DNA of 64,000 nt from Aliishimia sp963922415 (GCA_963922415.1 CAWUIP010000003.1:29753-93752); one strand, 5' to 3'. Shown: positions 24,866 to 33,994, counted from the first letter of the stretch. Made by a program: numbers and translations. The notes: a model not told the origin generated them from the sequence alone.

Positions 24866-26172
24866 TTTTTGATCTCCACCACACGCTGCGGATACGGAAT
24901 TTCAACGCCCGCGTCTTTGAGCGCGTTCCAAATGAGGAAAAGCACGTCAGACGTGTACTTGTTCGGGCCATCATCCAGCCCGTTCACCCAAAACTCCACC
25001 GCGAAGTCGATGCCACTGTCGCCAAATCCCCGAAGCTCACAGTCCGGCGGATAGGGTTCGTTCAACACCTCTGGGTGCTGCGACACGGCTTTTTCGACCA
25101 GATCGGGGATCAGGTTGATATCCGTGTCATAGCTGACCGAAAACGGCGCCTCGTAGCGGTTGGCGCTGCCGCTGTCGGAATAGTTCACTACGCGGGTGGT
25201 GATGAAGTCTTCGTTGGGCACCACAATCCAGCGTCCATCGAATGTCTCAAGGATCATCGCACGGGCCATCATGCGGATGATCTTGCCCTGCTCGCCCCCA
25301 TCAAGTTCGACATAGTCGCCAACGGTCGCCTGCCCCTCGACCAACAAGATCACGCCCGAGATGAAGTTGGAGGCGATCTTTTGAAGGCCAAACCCGAGGC
25401 CCACGCCAATCGCACCACCCAGAACGGCCAGCGCCGACAGGTTAATCCCCATGATGTTCATCAAGAGAAGAAACGCGACACCGAAGATCAGGAACTCAAC
25501 CGTCTTGGCGGCAAGCTGGCGCAGCGAGGGGCGCATCTCTTCCTGGCGGTGAATGAACTGCGCGGATTGTTCATTGGACCAACGGCCCAGCCAGAACAGG
25601 ATCGAACCCGCGATGAGCCCGCGAATGACGGACATCGCGGTGAACGAGATGTTGCCAAACTGGATGACCGTTTCGGCCAGGCGGTCCTGCACCAGATCCA
25701 AAAGCCCAACTGCGTAAAGCGCGCCGATGGGGATGAGGACATAGCGCCCAAAGAGGCGCAAGAACGGGTCCGAAAAGATGTCGCGGACCATCGCGCGCAG
25801 CGCCAGGAAGAGGAACACGCGTTTGCCAAAGGCGATCACCGCGCCGCTATCGAAAAGCGTGCGCACGATGCTTTCGCCAATGCCGGTGAACACATAGGCC
25901 AAAAGCGGCAGCGTCAGCGGCAAGAACATCATCACAAACTGGCGCGGTTTGGTCAGAAAGTTCTGCGCCTCGCCCGGGTCAAGGATGCGGTGCAGCAGTG
26001 GCCGCAAGCGGCGTTCGACCAGCCAGGCGGCGAGATACGCGACCACCAGAAGGCCAAACTGGGACCATGCGGCGGGGCTTAGCAGCCAGCCTTTCGCCAA
26101 ATCCCACCCTTGCAGGATATAGCCAACGGCCTGTTGGACGATCTCGGGCTGGCTGGCCAGATCAAATTCCAT
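24847..26172 (-). CDS. MscS-family mechanosensitive channel
   Basis: 441 aa. Four or five N-terminal membrane helices precede the pore-lining helix and MscS core: ALAVLGGAIGVGLGFGLQ with KIASNFISGVILL (about 265-295), the beta domain VGDYVELDGGEQGKI, NEDFITTRVVNYS, and the alpha/beta C-terminal domain ending EIPYPQRVVEIKN. Such channels open on membrane tension to relieve hypo-osmotic shock. The stop codon falls within the start region of the flavoprotein, so the two are probably cotranscribed. Confidence 0.95.
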   Translation of the reverse strand: MEFDLASQPEIVQQAVGYILQGWDLAKGWLLSPAAWSQFGLLVVAYLAAWLVERRLRPLLHRILDPGEAQNFLTKPRQFVMMFLPLTLPLLAYVFTGIGESIVRTLFDSGAVIAFGKRVFLFLALRAMVRDIFSDPFLRLFGRYVLIPIGALYAVGLLDLVQDRLAETVIQFGNISFTAMSVIRGLIAGSILFWLGRWSNEQSAQFIHRQEEMRPSLRQLAAKTVEFLIFGVAFLLLMNIMGINLSALAVLGGAIGVGLGFGLQKIASNFISGVILLVEGQATVGDYVELDGGEQGKIIRMMARAMILETFDGRWIVVPNEDFITTRVVNYSDSGSANRYEAPFSVSYDTDINLIPDLVEKAVSQHPEVLNEPYPPDCELRGFGDSGIDFAVEFWVNGLDDGPNKYTSDVLFLIWNALKDAGVEIPYPQRVVEIKNWAEKS

Positions 26173-26220
26173 TCCACGGTCCCCTTGCCCTTTGCCAGGT
26201 CAATGCCACTCTTTGCGACA

Positions 26221-26532
26221 ATGCAGAACGACGTGCAAGAGACGGACCCGATTTGCCCCCTCTGTGGGCGACCCATCCCGCCAGGGGTGCCGCAATCGTT
26301 GCATCACCTTGTGCCAAAGCTAAAGGGTGGCAAGGGCGGTCCAACGGTTTTGCTGCATCACATTTGCCACCGCGAGATCCACGCCACGCTCTCCGAGGCA
26401 GAGTTGGCACGGGTGTATAATACGCCCGCAGCGCTTCTGTCACATCCACGCCTTGCCAAGTTCTACGCCTGGGTGGCGAAGCGCCCGCCGGATTTCAGCT
26501 CCAAAATTCCAGGCAAACGGCGCAAACGTTAG
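26221..26532 (+). CDS. small HNH nuclease-like protein
   Basis: 103 aa from the ATG at 26221; an ATG at 26203 is possible. A zinc pair CPLCGRPIP is followed by QSLHHLVPKLKGG and LLHHICHREIHATLS, giving the His-Asn/His-His pattern of the HNH fold. A very basic tail (GKRRKR) could bind nucleic acid. This small soluble family is common in Proteobacteria without a known target. Divergent from mscS by 48 bp. Confidence 0.8.
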   Translation: MQNDVQETDPICPLCGRPIPPGVPQSLHHLVPKLKGGKGGPTVLLHHICHREIHATLSEAELARVYNTPAALLSHPRLAKFYAWVAKRPPDFSSKIPGKRRKR

Positions 26533-27020
26533 TGTTTGCAGCGTTTCAGGCGTGCGCGGATCGACCCTGCCGTTTCGGTGGCTCGCGCATGGGCCAACAA
26601 GGCTGCCATGGCGCCGGTTTCCTTTGCACACCAACCCGCAAGGAGGTCTGCGCCGGTATAGCCCCAAGCCCGCAGCATGGGACGGTCGGAGCTTATAGCT
26701 TGCTCTATCAACATCAAAAGCTGCGTTGCTGGCGCTGGCTCTACAGCGCTTGGCAGCATCTGCAGAACATGCAGTTTTGCCGCCCAACCCGGAGCAGCAA
26801 CGGCAGGCGCGACCAAGGCGGCTGCGTATGTGTTCGCCCCAGCGTGCTTTAGCAGCCACGTCGCGGCATCAGCGCAATCGCCGTCTTGCGCCAGCGCGAA
26901 GACCGCACCCTGATACCCACCCTCGTCGGAAAACTGCGCGTGCACGTCTTCCAAAGCGGCCTTGTACCGACCATCCCATCCGGCCAGGCGTGGCCGCAAA
27001 ACCTCTGGTGTTACTGACAC
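26529..27020 (-). CDS. conserved hypothetical helical (HEAT-like) protein
   Basis: 163 aa, almost entirely helical and Ala-rich, with helix pairs such as CADAATWLLKHAGANTYAAA and KLHVLQMLPSAVEP that look like HEAT-type repeats. No signal or membrane segment. It overlaps the 3' end of the crotonase gene by 10 bp on the same strand, so translation is likely coupled. Function unknown. Confidence 0.7.
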   Translation of the reverse strand: MSVTPEVLRPRLAGWDGRYKAALEDVHAQFSDEGGYQGAVFALAQDGDCADAATWLLKHAGANTYAAALVAPAVAAPGWAAKLHVLQMLPSAVEPAPATQLLMLIEQAISSDRPMLRAWGYTGADLLAGWCAKETGAMAALLAHARATETAGSIRARLKRCKH

Positions 27021-27616
27021 AGGTCTTTGATGCCGCGGGCAATGGCTGGATCTGCGGCGCGCGTATCAGCGGACAGATCGTGCGCAACCTGCACAACATC
27101 GCCGTCAACGATCCGGTCGATCAGGCCAAAGGCGTAAGCCTCGTCTGCCGTGATCTTTTGCCCCCCCATCAGAATGTACTTCGCGCGGGCCGGACCGATG
27201 AGTGCGGCCATGCGGCCAGGATCGGACGGCTGCGGCAAGAACCCGAGTTTCATGACAGGATAAAAAAACTTAGCCTCCGGTACGGCAATGCGAAGGTCAC
27301 ACGCCAAAGCCATCCCAAACGCACCACCCGCCAGCGTGCCATTCAAGGCGGCAATGGTCAGCCCCGGCAGCGCAGCAACACAGCCCGACAAACGCTCCCA
27401 TACCGGATCAACAGCAAGCCCCGCGCGCGCCTCGTCCAGATCGGCACCGGCACTGAACACTCGCCCTGCTCCGGTGATCACGAACGCCTGCGCTTCAGTT
27501 GCGGCTTCTGCAATTTCGGACAGTTCCACCAGCATATCGCGCGTGAGCGAGTTTGCCTTATCAGGGCGGTTCAGTGTTACAGTCCAAAGGCCATCCGTTT
27601 TGTCCAGCGTGATCAT
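27011..27616 (-). CDS. enoyl-CoA hydratase/isomerase family (crotonase) protein
   Basis: 201 aa from the ATG at 27616, shorter than the 255-260 aa usual for the family. The crotonase oxyanion-hole elements are present: GRVFSAGADLDEA and NGTLAGGAFGMALACDLRIA. Where hydratases carry the two catalytic glutamates, this protein has Gly (GGAFGMALACD) and Val/Met (FYPVMKLGFLP), so classic hydration is doubtful. An isomerase, hydrolase or CoA-binding role is possible. The lost length is at the C-terminus, which normally forms the trimer contacts. Confidence 0.85.
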   Translation of the reverse strand: MITLDKTDGLWTVTLNRPDKANSLTRDMLVELSEIAEAATEAQAFVITGAGRVFSAGADLDEARAGLAVDPVWERLSGCVAALPGLTIAALNGTLAGGAFGMALACDLRIAVPEAKFFYPVMKLGFLPQPSDPGRMAALIGPARAKYILMGGQKITADEAYAFGLIDRIVDGDVVQVAHDLSADTRAADPAIARGIKDLCQ

Positions 27617-27749
27617 ACGCGCTCCCTTTGTGTTACGCCCGGTGATACGTGCCAACACTTTACCAGTCCAGCCTATCTCCTCTTGACCCAAGGTGGCCGC
27701 TGGCAGACCATGCGCGCAACTTCTGGTTTGAGCATTGGAGCCTCATCAA

Positions 27750-29279
27750 ATGACCCTTCGCAGAGTACTATCGACAACAGCCCTCGTGTCCTTATTGGGG
27801 GCGACCACGGCGCAGGCTGATTTGACAGGCGCGGATGTCTGGGCCGACTGGCAGGCCTATATGCGCGGCTTTGGCTATGAGATGTCGGGAACAGAGACGG
27901 AATCGGGCGACACGCTGACCGTGTCCGACGTGGCGATGACGTTTGATTTGCCCGAAGACGCGGGAACATTTTCGATGACGCTGGGCACGTTGGGCTTCAC
28001 CACAAACGCGGATGGCTCTGTCCGGGTTGAACTGCCTGCCGAAATGCCGATCAAATTTGATGTGATCGGCGATGCGGGCGAACGGATCCAAGGAACGCTC
28101 CTTTATCAGCAAACGGCGCCCGATATGGTGGTCACCGGAGACCCGGATGACCAGACCTATACCTATGACGCGCAAAGCGTGGGCATGACCCTGTCCGACA
28201 TCACAGTGGATGGCGCGGATCTGCCGGAAGACTTCATGGCGGTCGACATCTCTATGACGGATGTTGCCAATGTGACGTCGATGAAGATCGGCGAGATGCG
28301 CGACTACGCGCAGACGATGACGGTGTCTGAACTTCGCTACGATATCTCTTTTGATGTGCCCGAACCGGATGCAGGAAAAGGCACAATTCAGGGCGCGCTT
28401 ACGAACCTGGATGTCTCGGGCACGGGGACCTTCCCGCTGACCACAGAGGGCTTCGCGCAAGGCGATATGAATGCGCTGTTGGACGCTGGACTGCGGGCTG
28501 CCGGTGCGTTCACAACCGGCGGCGGATCGACCTCAGTGGTGGCAGAGACCCCAGACGGTCCATTTCAAATGACGACCGCATCGCAAAGCGGCGCGTTCAA
28601 TATGAAGATGGATAGCGACGGGCTCGTCTATGATATCGCGAATTCCGGCGTCCAGTTTGACGTTCAGGTCGCGCAGTTTCCATTCCCGGTTTCGGTCAAC
28701 ATGGCGGAATATGGCGGCAAGTTGGTGATGCCGCTGACGGCAGGAGACGATCCTCAAGACTTCGGGCTGGGTATCTCGCTTAAGGATTTCACGATCTCGG
28801 ACGTGATCTGGAACCTCTTTGACCCGGCCGTCCAACTGCCGCGCGATCCGGCCACACTGATTTTGGACATCAGCGGGCTGAGCAAACTGTCACTGGACCT
28901 TTTGGACCCAGACAATGCCGAAGCGTTGGAGCAGGGCAATGGTGTGGGCGAGGTCAACGCGATCAATATCGACGCGCTGCAACTGCGCGCTGCGGGGGCC
29001 GAGGTGACAGGCTCGGGCGCCTTCACGCTTGATAACGAGGATCTTGCCACATTCGGCGGCATGCCGCGCCCAGAGGGCAGCGCAGATGTGCGCGTGTCGG
29101 GCGCGAACAAGCTCATCGATACGCTGGTGACCATGGGCCTTCTGCCTGAAGAACAAGCCATGGGCGCGCGGATGATGATGGGCCTCTTTGGCGTTCCGCA
29201 GGGCGATGATGTTTTGACCTCGAAGATCGAAGTCACGCCAGAGGGTCAGGTGTTGGCCAATGGGCAGCGCATCCGCTGA
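27750..29279 (+). CDS. DUF2125 exported protein
   Basis: 509 aa from the ATG at 27750 with TTGGAG upstream. A Sec signal peptide (LSTTALVSLLGATTAQA) is followed by a long beta-rich periplasmic protein of DUF2125, a family of Alphaproteobacteria with no assigned function. Repeated antiparallel segments such as TLTVSDVAMTFDLPEDAG and VTGSGAFTLDNEDLATFGG are evident. No lipobox and no C-terminal Phe. Confidence 0.85.
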   Translation: MTLRRVLSTTALVSLLGATTAQADLTGADVWADWQAYMRGFGYEMSGTETESGDTLTVSDVAMTFDLPEDAGTFSMTLGTLGFTTNADGSVRVELPAEMPIKFDVIGDAGERIQGTLLYQQTAPDMVVTGDPDDQTYTYDAQSVGMTLSDITVDGADLPEDFMAVDISMTDVANVTSMKIGEMRDYAQTMTVSELRYDISFDVPEPDAGKGTIQGALTNLDVSGTGTFPLTTEGFAQGDMNALLDAGLRAAGAFTTGGGSTSVVAETPDGPFQMTTASQSGAFNMKMDSDGLVYDIANSGVQFDVQVAQFPFPVSVNMAEYGGKLVMPLTAGDDPQDFGLGISLKDFTISDVIWNLFDPAVQLPRDPATLILDISGLSKLSLDLLDPDNAEALEQGNGVGEVNAINIDALQLRAAGAEVTGSGAFTLDNEDLATFGGMPRPEGSADVRVSGANKLIDTLVTMGLLPEEQAMGARMMMGLFGVPQGDDVLTSKIEVTPEGQVLANGQRIR

Positions 29280-29308
29280 CCTGAAACCGGCGCGCAAGCC
29301 TTGTACTT

Positions 29309-29333
29309 GAGGCAGGTCAGGAGTACCTGCCTC
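29309..29333 (+). promoter_or_regulatory. 9-bp hairpin with Shine-Dalgarno in the loop, pmbA leader
   Basis: GAGGCAGGT/ACCTGCCTC form a perfect 9-bp stem with the 7-nt loop CAGGAGT. The AGGAG of pmbA lies in the loop, and the stem ends 2 nt before the ATG at 29336. CTCCT just before the ATG could alternatively pair with AGGAG. Confidence 0.6.
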
Positions 29334-29335
29334 CT

Positions 29336-30682
29336 ATGAGCGAAAATCTTGAGACCTTGGTGGAGCAGGCGCTTGCCGCGGCGCGGTCCGCCGGTGCGGA
29401 TGGTGCAGATGCGATGGCCATTCAGGGCACATCGATCAGCGTCGATGTGCGCGGTGGTGCCCTGGAGCAGGCCGAGCGCGCGGAAGGCATCGATATCGGA
29501 TTGCGGGTCTTTGTTGGTCAGCGACAGGCCAATGTCTCGGTGTCAGACATCACACCCGAAACGCTTGCGACCATGGCCGAACGTGCCGTCGCGATGGCAC
29601 GCGAAGCGCCCGAAGACCCCTTTGCCGGTCTGGCGGACTCGGGCCAGATCGCCAAATCCTGGGATGTCGGTAGCTTGGAACTGGCCGATCCTGCGCCGGA
29701 ACCCGCGCCTGCCGCGCTGCAAGAGGACGCAGCCATAGCAGAAGCGGCAGCGCTGTCGCATGCGGGGATTTCGCAAGTTCAGGCGGCGTCAGCTTCTTAC
29801 TCCAATCGCCAAATCCATATCGGGGCGACCAACGGCTTTTCCGGCGGATACAGCCGTACCGGGCGCTCAATCTCTTGCGTGGCCATCACTGGTACGGGCG
29901 CCGAGATGGAGCGGGACTATGACGGCGACGGTCGCAGTTTTGCCGCCGATTTGCGACCCGCAGATGAGATTGGCCATACCGCCGCGACACGTGCCCTGGA
30001 ACGCGCAGGCGCGCGCAAACCTCCGACAGGTGCGTTTCCTGTGCTCTTTGACGAGCGCATTTCCTCCAGCCTGATTGGCCATTTGCTGGCAGCGGCCAAT
30101 GGGTCCAGCATTGCGCGCGGCGCCTCTTGGCTTTTGAACGCCAAGGGCACAGAGGTGCTGCCCACGGGGCTGGATCTCGTCGAAGACCCGCATCGGCCCC
30201 GGGCCAGCGGATCGCGCCCTTTCGATGCGGAAGGGCTGTTGACCATGCCCCGCAAGATCATCGACCAGGGCGTCTTGACAGGCTGGACCTTAGACTTGGC
30301 CACATCGCGCAAACTTGGGCTGAGCCCGACGGGCAATGCCGGGCGCGGTGTGTCTTCGCCGCCGTCTCCACAAGTCTCGAACGTCGCACTGACCCAAGGC
30401 ACGGCGAGCCGTGAAGAGCTGGTACAACTGATGGGAACCGGGCTGATCGTGACATCGATGATCGGCGCGACAATCAACCCGAACACGGGTGACTACTCGC
30501 GTGGTGCGGCGGGGCTTTGGGTCGAAAACGGCGAGATCGCCTATCCAGTGAATGAATGCACCATCGCGGGCAATCTGCTTGAGATGCTGCGCAGCCTGGT
30601 GCCTGCCAACGATGCGCGCCCGCATCTGAGCCGCGTCGTGCCCTCCGTGCTGGTTGATGGTCTGACACTTGCAGGTGCATGA
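29336..30682 (+). CDS. pmbA: TldD/PmbA-family metalloprotease subunit
   Basis: 448 aa, the usual PmbA (TldE) length. TldD/TldE form a cytosolic zinc protease that trims peptides such as modified antibiotics. Seen: the N-terminal helical region (ETLVEQALAAARSAGADGA), GGSxx-type central region, RASGSRPFDAEG, GNAGRGVSSPPSPQVSN and a C-terminal Gly-rich segment NPNTGDYSRGAAGLWVENGEI. The TldD partner, which carries the zinc ligands, is not in this window. It opens the pmbA-cysQ-DUF4170-waaA-lpxK run. Confidence 0.93.
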   Translation: MSENLETLVEQALAAARSAGADGADAMAIQGTSISVDVRGGALEQAERAEGIDIGLRVFVGQRQANVSVSDITPETLATMAERAVAMAREAPEDPFAGLADSGQIAKSWDVGSLELADPAPEPAPAALQEDAAIAEAAALSHAGISQVQAASASYSNRQIHIGATNGFSGGYSRTGRSISCVAITGTGAEMERDYDGDGRSFAADLRPADEIGHTAATRALERAGARKPPTGAFPVLFDERISSSLIGHLLAAANGSSIARGASWLLNAKGTEVLPTGLDLVEDPHRPRASGSRPFDAEGLLTMPRKIIDQGVLTGWTLDLATSRKLGLSPTGNAGRGVSSPPSPQVSNVALTQGTASREELVQLMGTGLIVTSMIGATINPNTGDYSRGAAGLWVENGEIAYPVNECTIAGNLLEMLRSLVPANDARPHLSRVVPSVLVDGLTLAGA

Positions 30683-31457
30683 CGATCTGTCACTGCTGGT
30701 CGATGCGGCCCGTGGCGCGGGCGAGATTGCGACCGCCTTTACCGGACAGACTGCGACCCGGTGGGACAAGGCGGACGGTGCAGGGCCCGTCACCGAGGCT
30801 GATCTGGCGGTCAATGCCTACCTTTTGGATGTCTTGCGCAGCGCGCGGCCCGACTATGGTTGGCTGAGCGAGGAAAGCGAGGACGACAGCAGCCGCCTTG
30901 ACCACGACACCGTCTTTATCATCGATCCCATTGACGGCACGCGCAGTTTTATCGAAGGCAGCCGGACCTGGGCGCATTCCTTAGCGATTGCGAAAGGCGG
31001 GGTTGTCCAAGCGGGTGTTGTGTTTTTGCCGTTGCGCGATCAACTCTATGCAGCAGCACTTGGGCAGGGCGCCACACTGAACGCAGCACCTTTGACGTGC
31101 AGTCCGCAAGACAGCCTGCCTAAAAGTGAGATCCTATCTGCAAAGCCAAACTTGCAGTCCAAGTTTTGGACCAAAGGCGATGTGCCGGGATTTGGGCGCG
31201 CCTATCGTCCCTCGCTAGCCTACCGCCTTGCGCTGGTCGGGTCGGGACGCTTTGACGGGATGATCACCTTTCGCCCAACCTGGGAATGGGATGTGGCCGC
31301 CGGCAGCCTCATCGCTTCGGAAGCGGGCGCGCGGGTCAGCGACAGAGCAGGCGCGGATCTGAAGTTCAATGCGCCCGATCCACGGACGCATGGCATCCTT
31401 GCCGCCGCACCCGCCTTGCATGGCAGCCTCTTGGATCAACACGACCCCACTGCTTGA
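30675..31457 (+). CDS. inositol-monophosphatase family, CysQ-like 3'(2'),5'-bisphosphate nucleotidase
   Basis: About 260 aa. The start is either GTG at 30675 or TTG at 30669; both overlap the pmbA stop and neither has a strong ribosome binding site. The metal-dependent phosphatase motifs are present: GPVTEADLAVNAYL, WLSEESEDD (Glu ligand), IDPIDGTRSFIEG (Asp ligands) and TWEWDVAAGSLIASEAG. CysQ clears adenosine 3',5'-bisphosphate from sulfate assimilation; inositol-phosphate hydrolysis is the alternative. Confidence 0.9.
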   Translation: MHDDLSLLVDAARGAGEIATAFTGQTATRWDKADGAGPVTEADLAVNAYLLDVLRSARPDYGWLSEESEDDSSRLDHDTVFIIDPIDGTRSFIEGSRTWAHSLAIAKGGVVQAGVVFLPLRDQLYAAALGQGATLNAAPLTCSPQDSLPKSEILSAKPNLQSKFWTKGDVPGFGRAYRPSLAYRLALVGSGRFDGMITFRPTWEWDVAAGSLIASEAGARVSDRAGADLKFNAPDPRTHGILAAAPALHGSLLDQHDPTA

Positions 31458-31520
31458 CGGCACCAGCCGGGTTCCCGTACTCCTTTTCCGACCCACGGTT
31501 TTGCCCAAGGACCATTTGCC

Positions 31521-31763
31521 ATGACCCAACGCCTCCACCTCGTTTTCGGCGGAGAACTTGTCGACCCGACCCGCAATGTCTTCAAAGACGTGGATGATTT
31601 GCATGTCGTCGGGATCTTTCCGAACTATCAAGCGGCGTTTGATGCGTGGAAGGCCGAGGCGCAGAAAACGGTCGATAACGCGCATATGCGGTACTACATC
31701 GCCCATTTGCACCGGCTGCGCGACGAAGAAGCGCCTGCGTCGGCAACCGAAGAGCTTGGCTGA
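31521..31763 (+). CDS. DUF4170 small protein
   Basis: 80 aa, with AAGGA upstream of the ATG. A short soluble protein (RLHLVFGGELVDP, VDDLHVVGIFPNY, MRYYIAHLHRL) of DUF4170, conserved in Alphaproteobacteria. It is usually found, as here, between cysQ-like and waaA/lpxK genes. Function unknown; the context suggests a link to lipid A/Kdo synthesis. Confidence 0.85.
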   Translation: MTQRLHLVFGGELVDPTRNVFKDVDDLHVVGIFPNYQAAFDAWKAEAQKTVDNAHMRYYIAHLHRLRDEEAPASATEELG

Positions 31764-31769
31764 CCCAAC

Positions 31770-33017
31770 ATGGCTAGTCGCCCCCTAAGCCTTGCGGCCT
31801 ATCGGGCGCTGGCAAAGCGTGCGACACCTGCGCTGCCTGACCTCTCGATCCAGCGCCCCGAGGGCGAATTGGTCTGGATCCATGCCGGCCAGATTGCCGA
31901 TTGTCATGCGCTTATGGACCTAGCCGACCGGCTGATCTTGATCCGGCCAGGGACACATGTGTTTCTGACGTTGCCGCCCGATATGGGGCTGACGTGGCCA
32001 CAGTTTCCGAACCGCCCGCACATCCAAACGGGCTATGCCCCAGACGAGCATCCCCAATCTGTACGGCAGTTTTTGGATCATTGGCGGCCAAATGCGGTGA
32101 TGTGGATTTGGGGGGGACTGCGGCCAAACCTGGTTGATGAGGTCGCGCGACGTGGCGTTGATTTGCACCTGGTGTCGGCAGACGCACAAGGCTTCGACGG
32201 GCGGCGGGACCGTTGGTTGCCAGAGCTTGCGCGCACGTTGATGCCTGTCTTCACCTCGATCTCGGCCCGGTCTGACACAGCCGTTCAGCGACTGATGCGC
32301 TTGGGCTTGCGCGAACGCGACATCATTCCCAATGCCGAGCTCCGCCCGACGGGACACTTGCTTGCCTGTGATGAGACCGATCTGGACGAGATGACCACAG
32401 CTCTGGGCGGACGTCCGGTGTGGCTCGCAGCAGAAGTCTTGCCCGAAGAGATCCCGGCTGTCCTGACAGCCCATCGACTGGCTTTGCGCTCCGCGCACCG
32501 GCTTTTGTTGGTGCTGAACCCGACTGAGCCGATCGATCTGCGCGCGATTTGCGAAAGTGTAGACCGCCAAGGGCTTGCGCGCGGCGTTTGGGGGGATGGG
32601 GAATGGCCAGCTGAGACGATGCAGGTCCTGGTGGCAGACCTGCCTGGCGAATTGGGACTATGGTACCGGACAGCGGCCGTGTCCTTTCTTGGAAAGTCGT
32701 TATTTTCCGGCAACAGTGGCATGGATCCCCTGTCGCCTGCGGCACTGGGGACGGCGATCCTGTACGGGCCGAATGTGCGAGGACACTTGCCAAGTTACAC
32801 GCGGTTGGCGAACGCGGGCGCTGCGCGGATCGTCACGGATGAGGGCAGTCTGGGCACGGCTGTAGCACAGCTCACCGCACCGGATCGCGCGGCGGCCATG
32901 GCACACGCGGGTTGGCAAGTGATCTCGGAAACCGCCGAGGCGCTAGACGCAACGTTGGAGCGTCTGCAAGCCAGCCTAGATGCGGATACGCCCACGGGCG
33001 CTGCCGGCGGCACATGA
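31770..33017 (+). CDS. waaA: Kdo transferase-like glycosyltransferase
   Basis: 415 aa. The protein has the GT-B pattern of 3-deoxy-D-manno-octulosonic acid transferase, which adds Kdo to lipid IVA on the cytoplasmic face of the inner membrane. Seen: an N-terminal domain with GELVWIHAGQIADCHALM, MWIWGGLRPNLVDEV (usually the ExEIWP region), and a C-terminal donor domain with GLWYRTAAVSFLGKSLF and GMDPLSPAALGTAILYGP, corresponding to the family's GGHNxLEPA segment. Divergence at these motifs is typical of Rhodobacterales. ATGA overlap with lpxK supports the role. Confidence 0.88.
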   Translation: MASRPLSLAAYRALAKRATPALPDLSIQRPEGELVWIHAGQIADCHALMDLADRLILIRPGTHVFLTLPPDMGLTWPQFPNRPHIQTGYAPDEHPQSVRQFLDHWRPNAVMWIWGGLRPNLVDEVARRGVDLHLVSADAQGFDGRRDRWLPELARTLMPVFTSISARSDTAVQRLMRLGLRERDIIPNAELRPTGHLLACDETDLDEMTTALGGRPVWLAAEVLPEEIPAVLTAHRLALRSAHRLLLVLNPTEPIDLRAICESVDRQGLARGVWGDGEWPAETMQVLVADLPGELGLWYRTAAVSFLGKSLFSGNSGMDPLSPAALGTAILYGPNVRGHLPSYTRLANAGAARIVTDEGSLGTAVAQLTAPDRAAAMAHAGWQVISETAEALDATLERLQASLDADTPTGAAGGT

Positions 33018-33994
33018 GAGAGCCTGCATTTTGGTCCAAGCGCAATGATTGGCGCGCGATCCTGCTGTCGCCTTTGGGCGTGCTCTATGCGGCGGCGACA
33101 GCGCGGCGGCTGTCGCGCGGAACACCAGTGCGCCTCGACGTTCCGGTCGTCTGCGTCGGAAACATCAATGCGGGAGGTACCGGGAAGACGCCAACCGTTA
33201 TTGCGTTGGTGGAGCGGCTGCGAGACATGGGCCACCGCCCTGCGGTTGTCAGCCGGGGTTATGGCGGCAAACTGGAAGGACCTGTTGAGGTCGACCCGGC
33301 ACGCCATAGGTCCGAAGATGTGGGCGATGAACCCCTGCTGATCTCGGCGTTTTCCGATGTTTGGGTCGCGAAGGACAGGGCACAGGGCGGACGCGCAGCC
33401 CAAGCGTCGGGTGCGACTGTCATTATCTTGGATGATGGTTTCCAAAATCCAAGTCTTGAACAAGACTTGAAGGTCGTAGTTGTCGACGCTGTACGCGGCT
33501 TTGGCAATGGTCGCTGTATTCCAGCAGGCCCTTTGCGCGAACCCGTCAACGTCGGGCTTACGCGCGCCGACGCCGTTATCACTCTTGGGACGCATATCGC
33601 TCAAAACGCGTTTTCAGAAGTTCTGCCGGAGGGACTGCCGCGAATTACTGGCGAGGTACGTCCGCTCCAGACAGGGATGGATTGGAGTGGCGGAACTTAT
33701 CTTGCCTTTGCCGGCATCGCCCATCCCGAAAAATTCTTTGCGACGTTACGCGCCGAGGGCGCCAACCTTGTGCAAACCGTCGCTCTTTCAGATCACGAAC
33801 CGCTGACTGCCAGCCTCATTGCCCGTCTAGCGCGCGATGCAGCAACGCTGGGCGTAGAGCTTGTTACCACCGAGAAGGACGCCGCGCGGCTACCCACGTC
33901 ATGGCGGGGCAAGGTACTAACCCTGCCTGTCCGCCTGCAGTTCAACGATGGTGAAGCTCTAAATACGCTGTTGCAAAAGGTGCCTGCGCCCTAG
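33014..33994 (+). CDS. lpxK: tetraacyldisaccharide 4'-kinase
   Basis: 326 aa from the ATG at 33014, in an ATGA overlap with waaA. LpxK phosphorylates the 4' position of the lipid A disaccharide at the inner membrane. Seen: MREPAFWSKRNDWRAILLSPLG at the membrane-binding N-terminus, the P-loop VGNINAGGTGKTPT (about residue 55), SRGYGGKLEG, GDEPLLISAF, VIILDDGFQNPSLEQDL (Walker B-like DDGFQ) and HEPLTASL. All are diagnostic for the family. Confidence 0.96.
   Translation: MREPAFWSKRNDWRAILLSPLGVLYAAATARRLSRGTPVRLDVPVVCVGNINAGGTGKTPTVIALVERLRDMGHRPAVVSRGYGGKLEGPVEVDPARHRSEDVGDEPLLISAFSDVWVAKDRAQGGRAAQASGATVIILDDGFQNPSLEQDLKVVVVDAVRGFGNGRCIPAGPLREPVNVGLTRADAVITLGTHIAQNAFSEVLPEGLPRITGEVRPLQTGMDWSGGTYLAFAGIAHPEKFFATLRAEGANLVQTVALSDHEPLTASLIARLARDAATLGVELVTTEKDAARLPTSWRGKVLTLPVRLQFNDGEALNTLLQKVPAP

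Noticed and set aside
24433..26082. 549-aa open frame antisense to the flavoprotein and mscS
   Set aside because: It crosses two well-supported genes and encodes a charged, low-complexity product with no motif.
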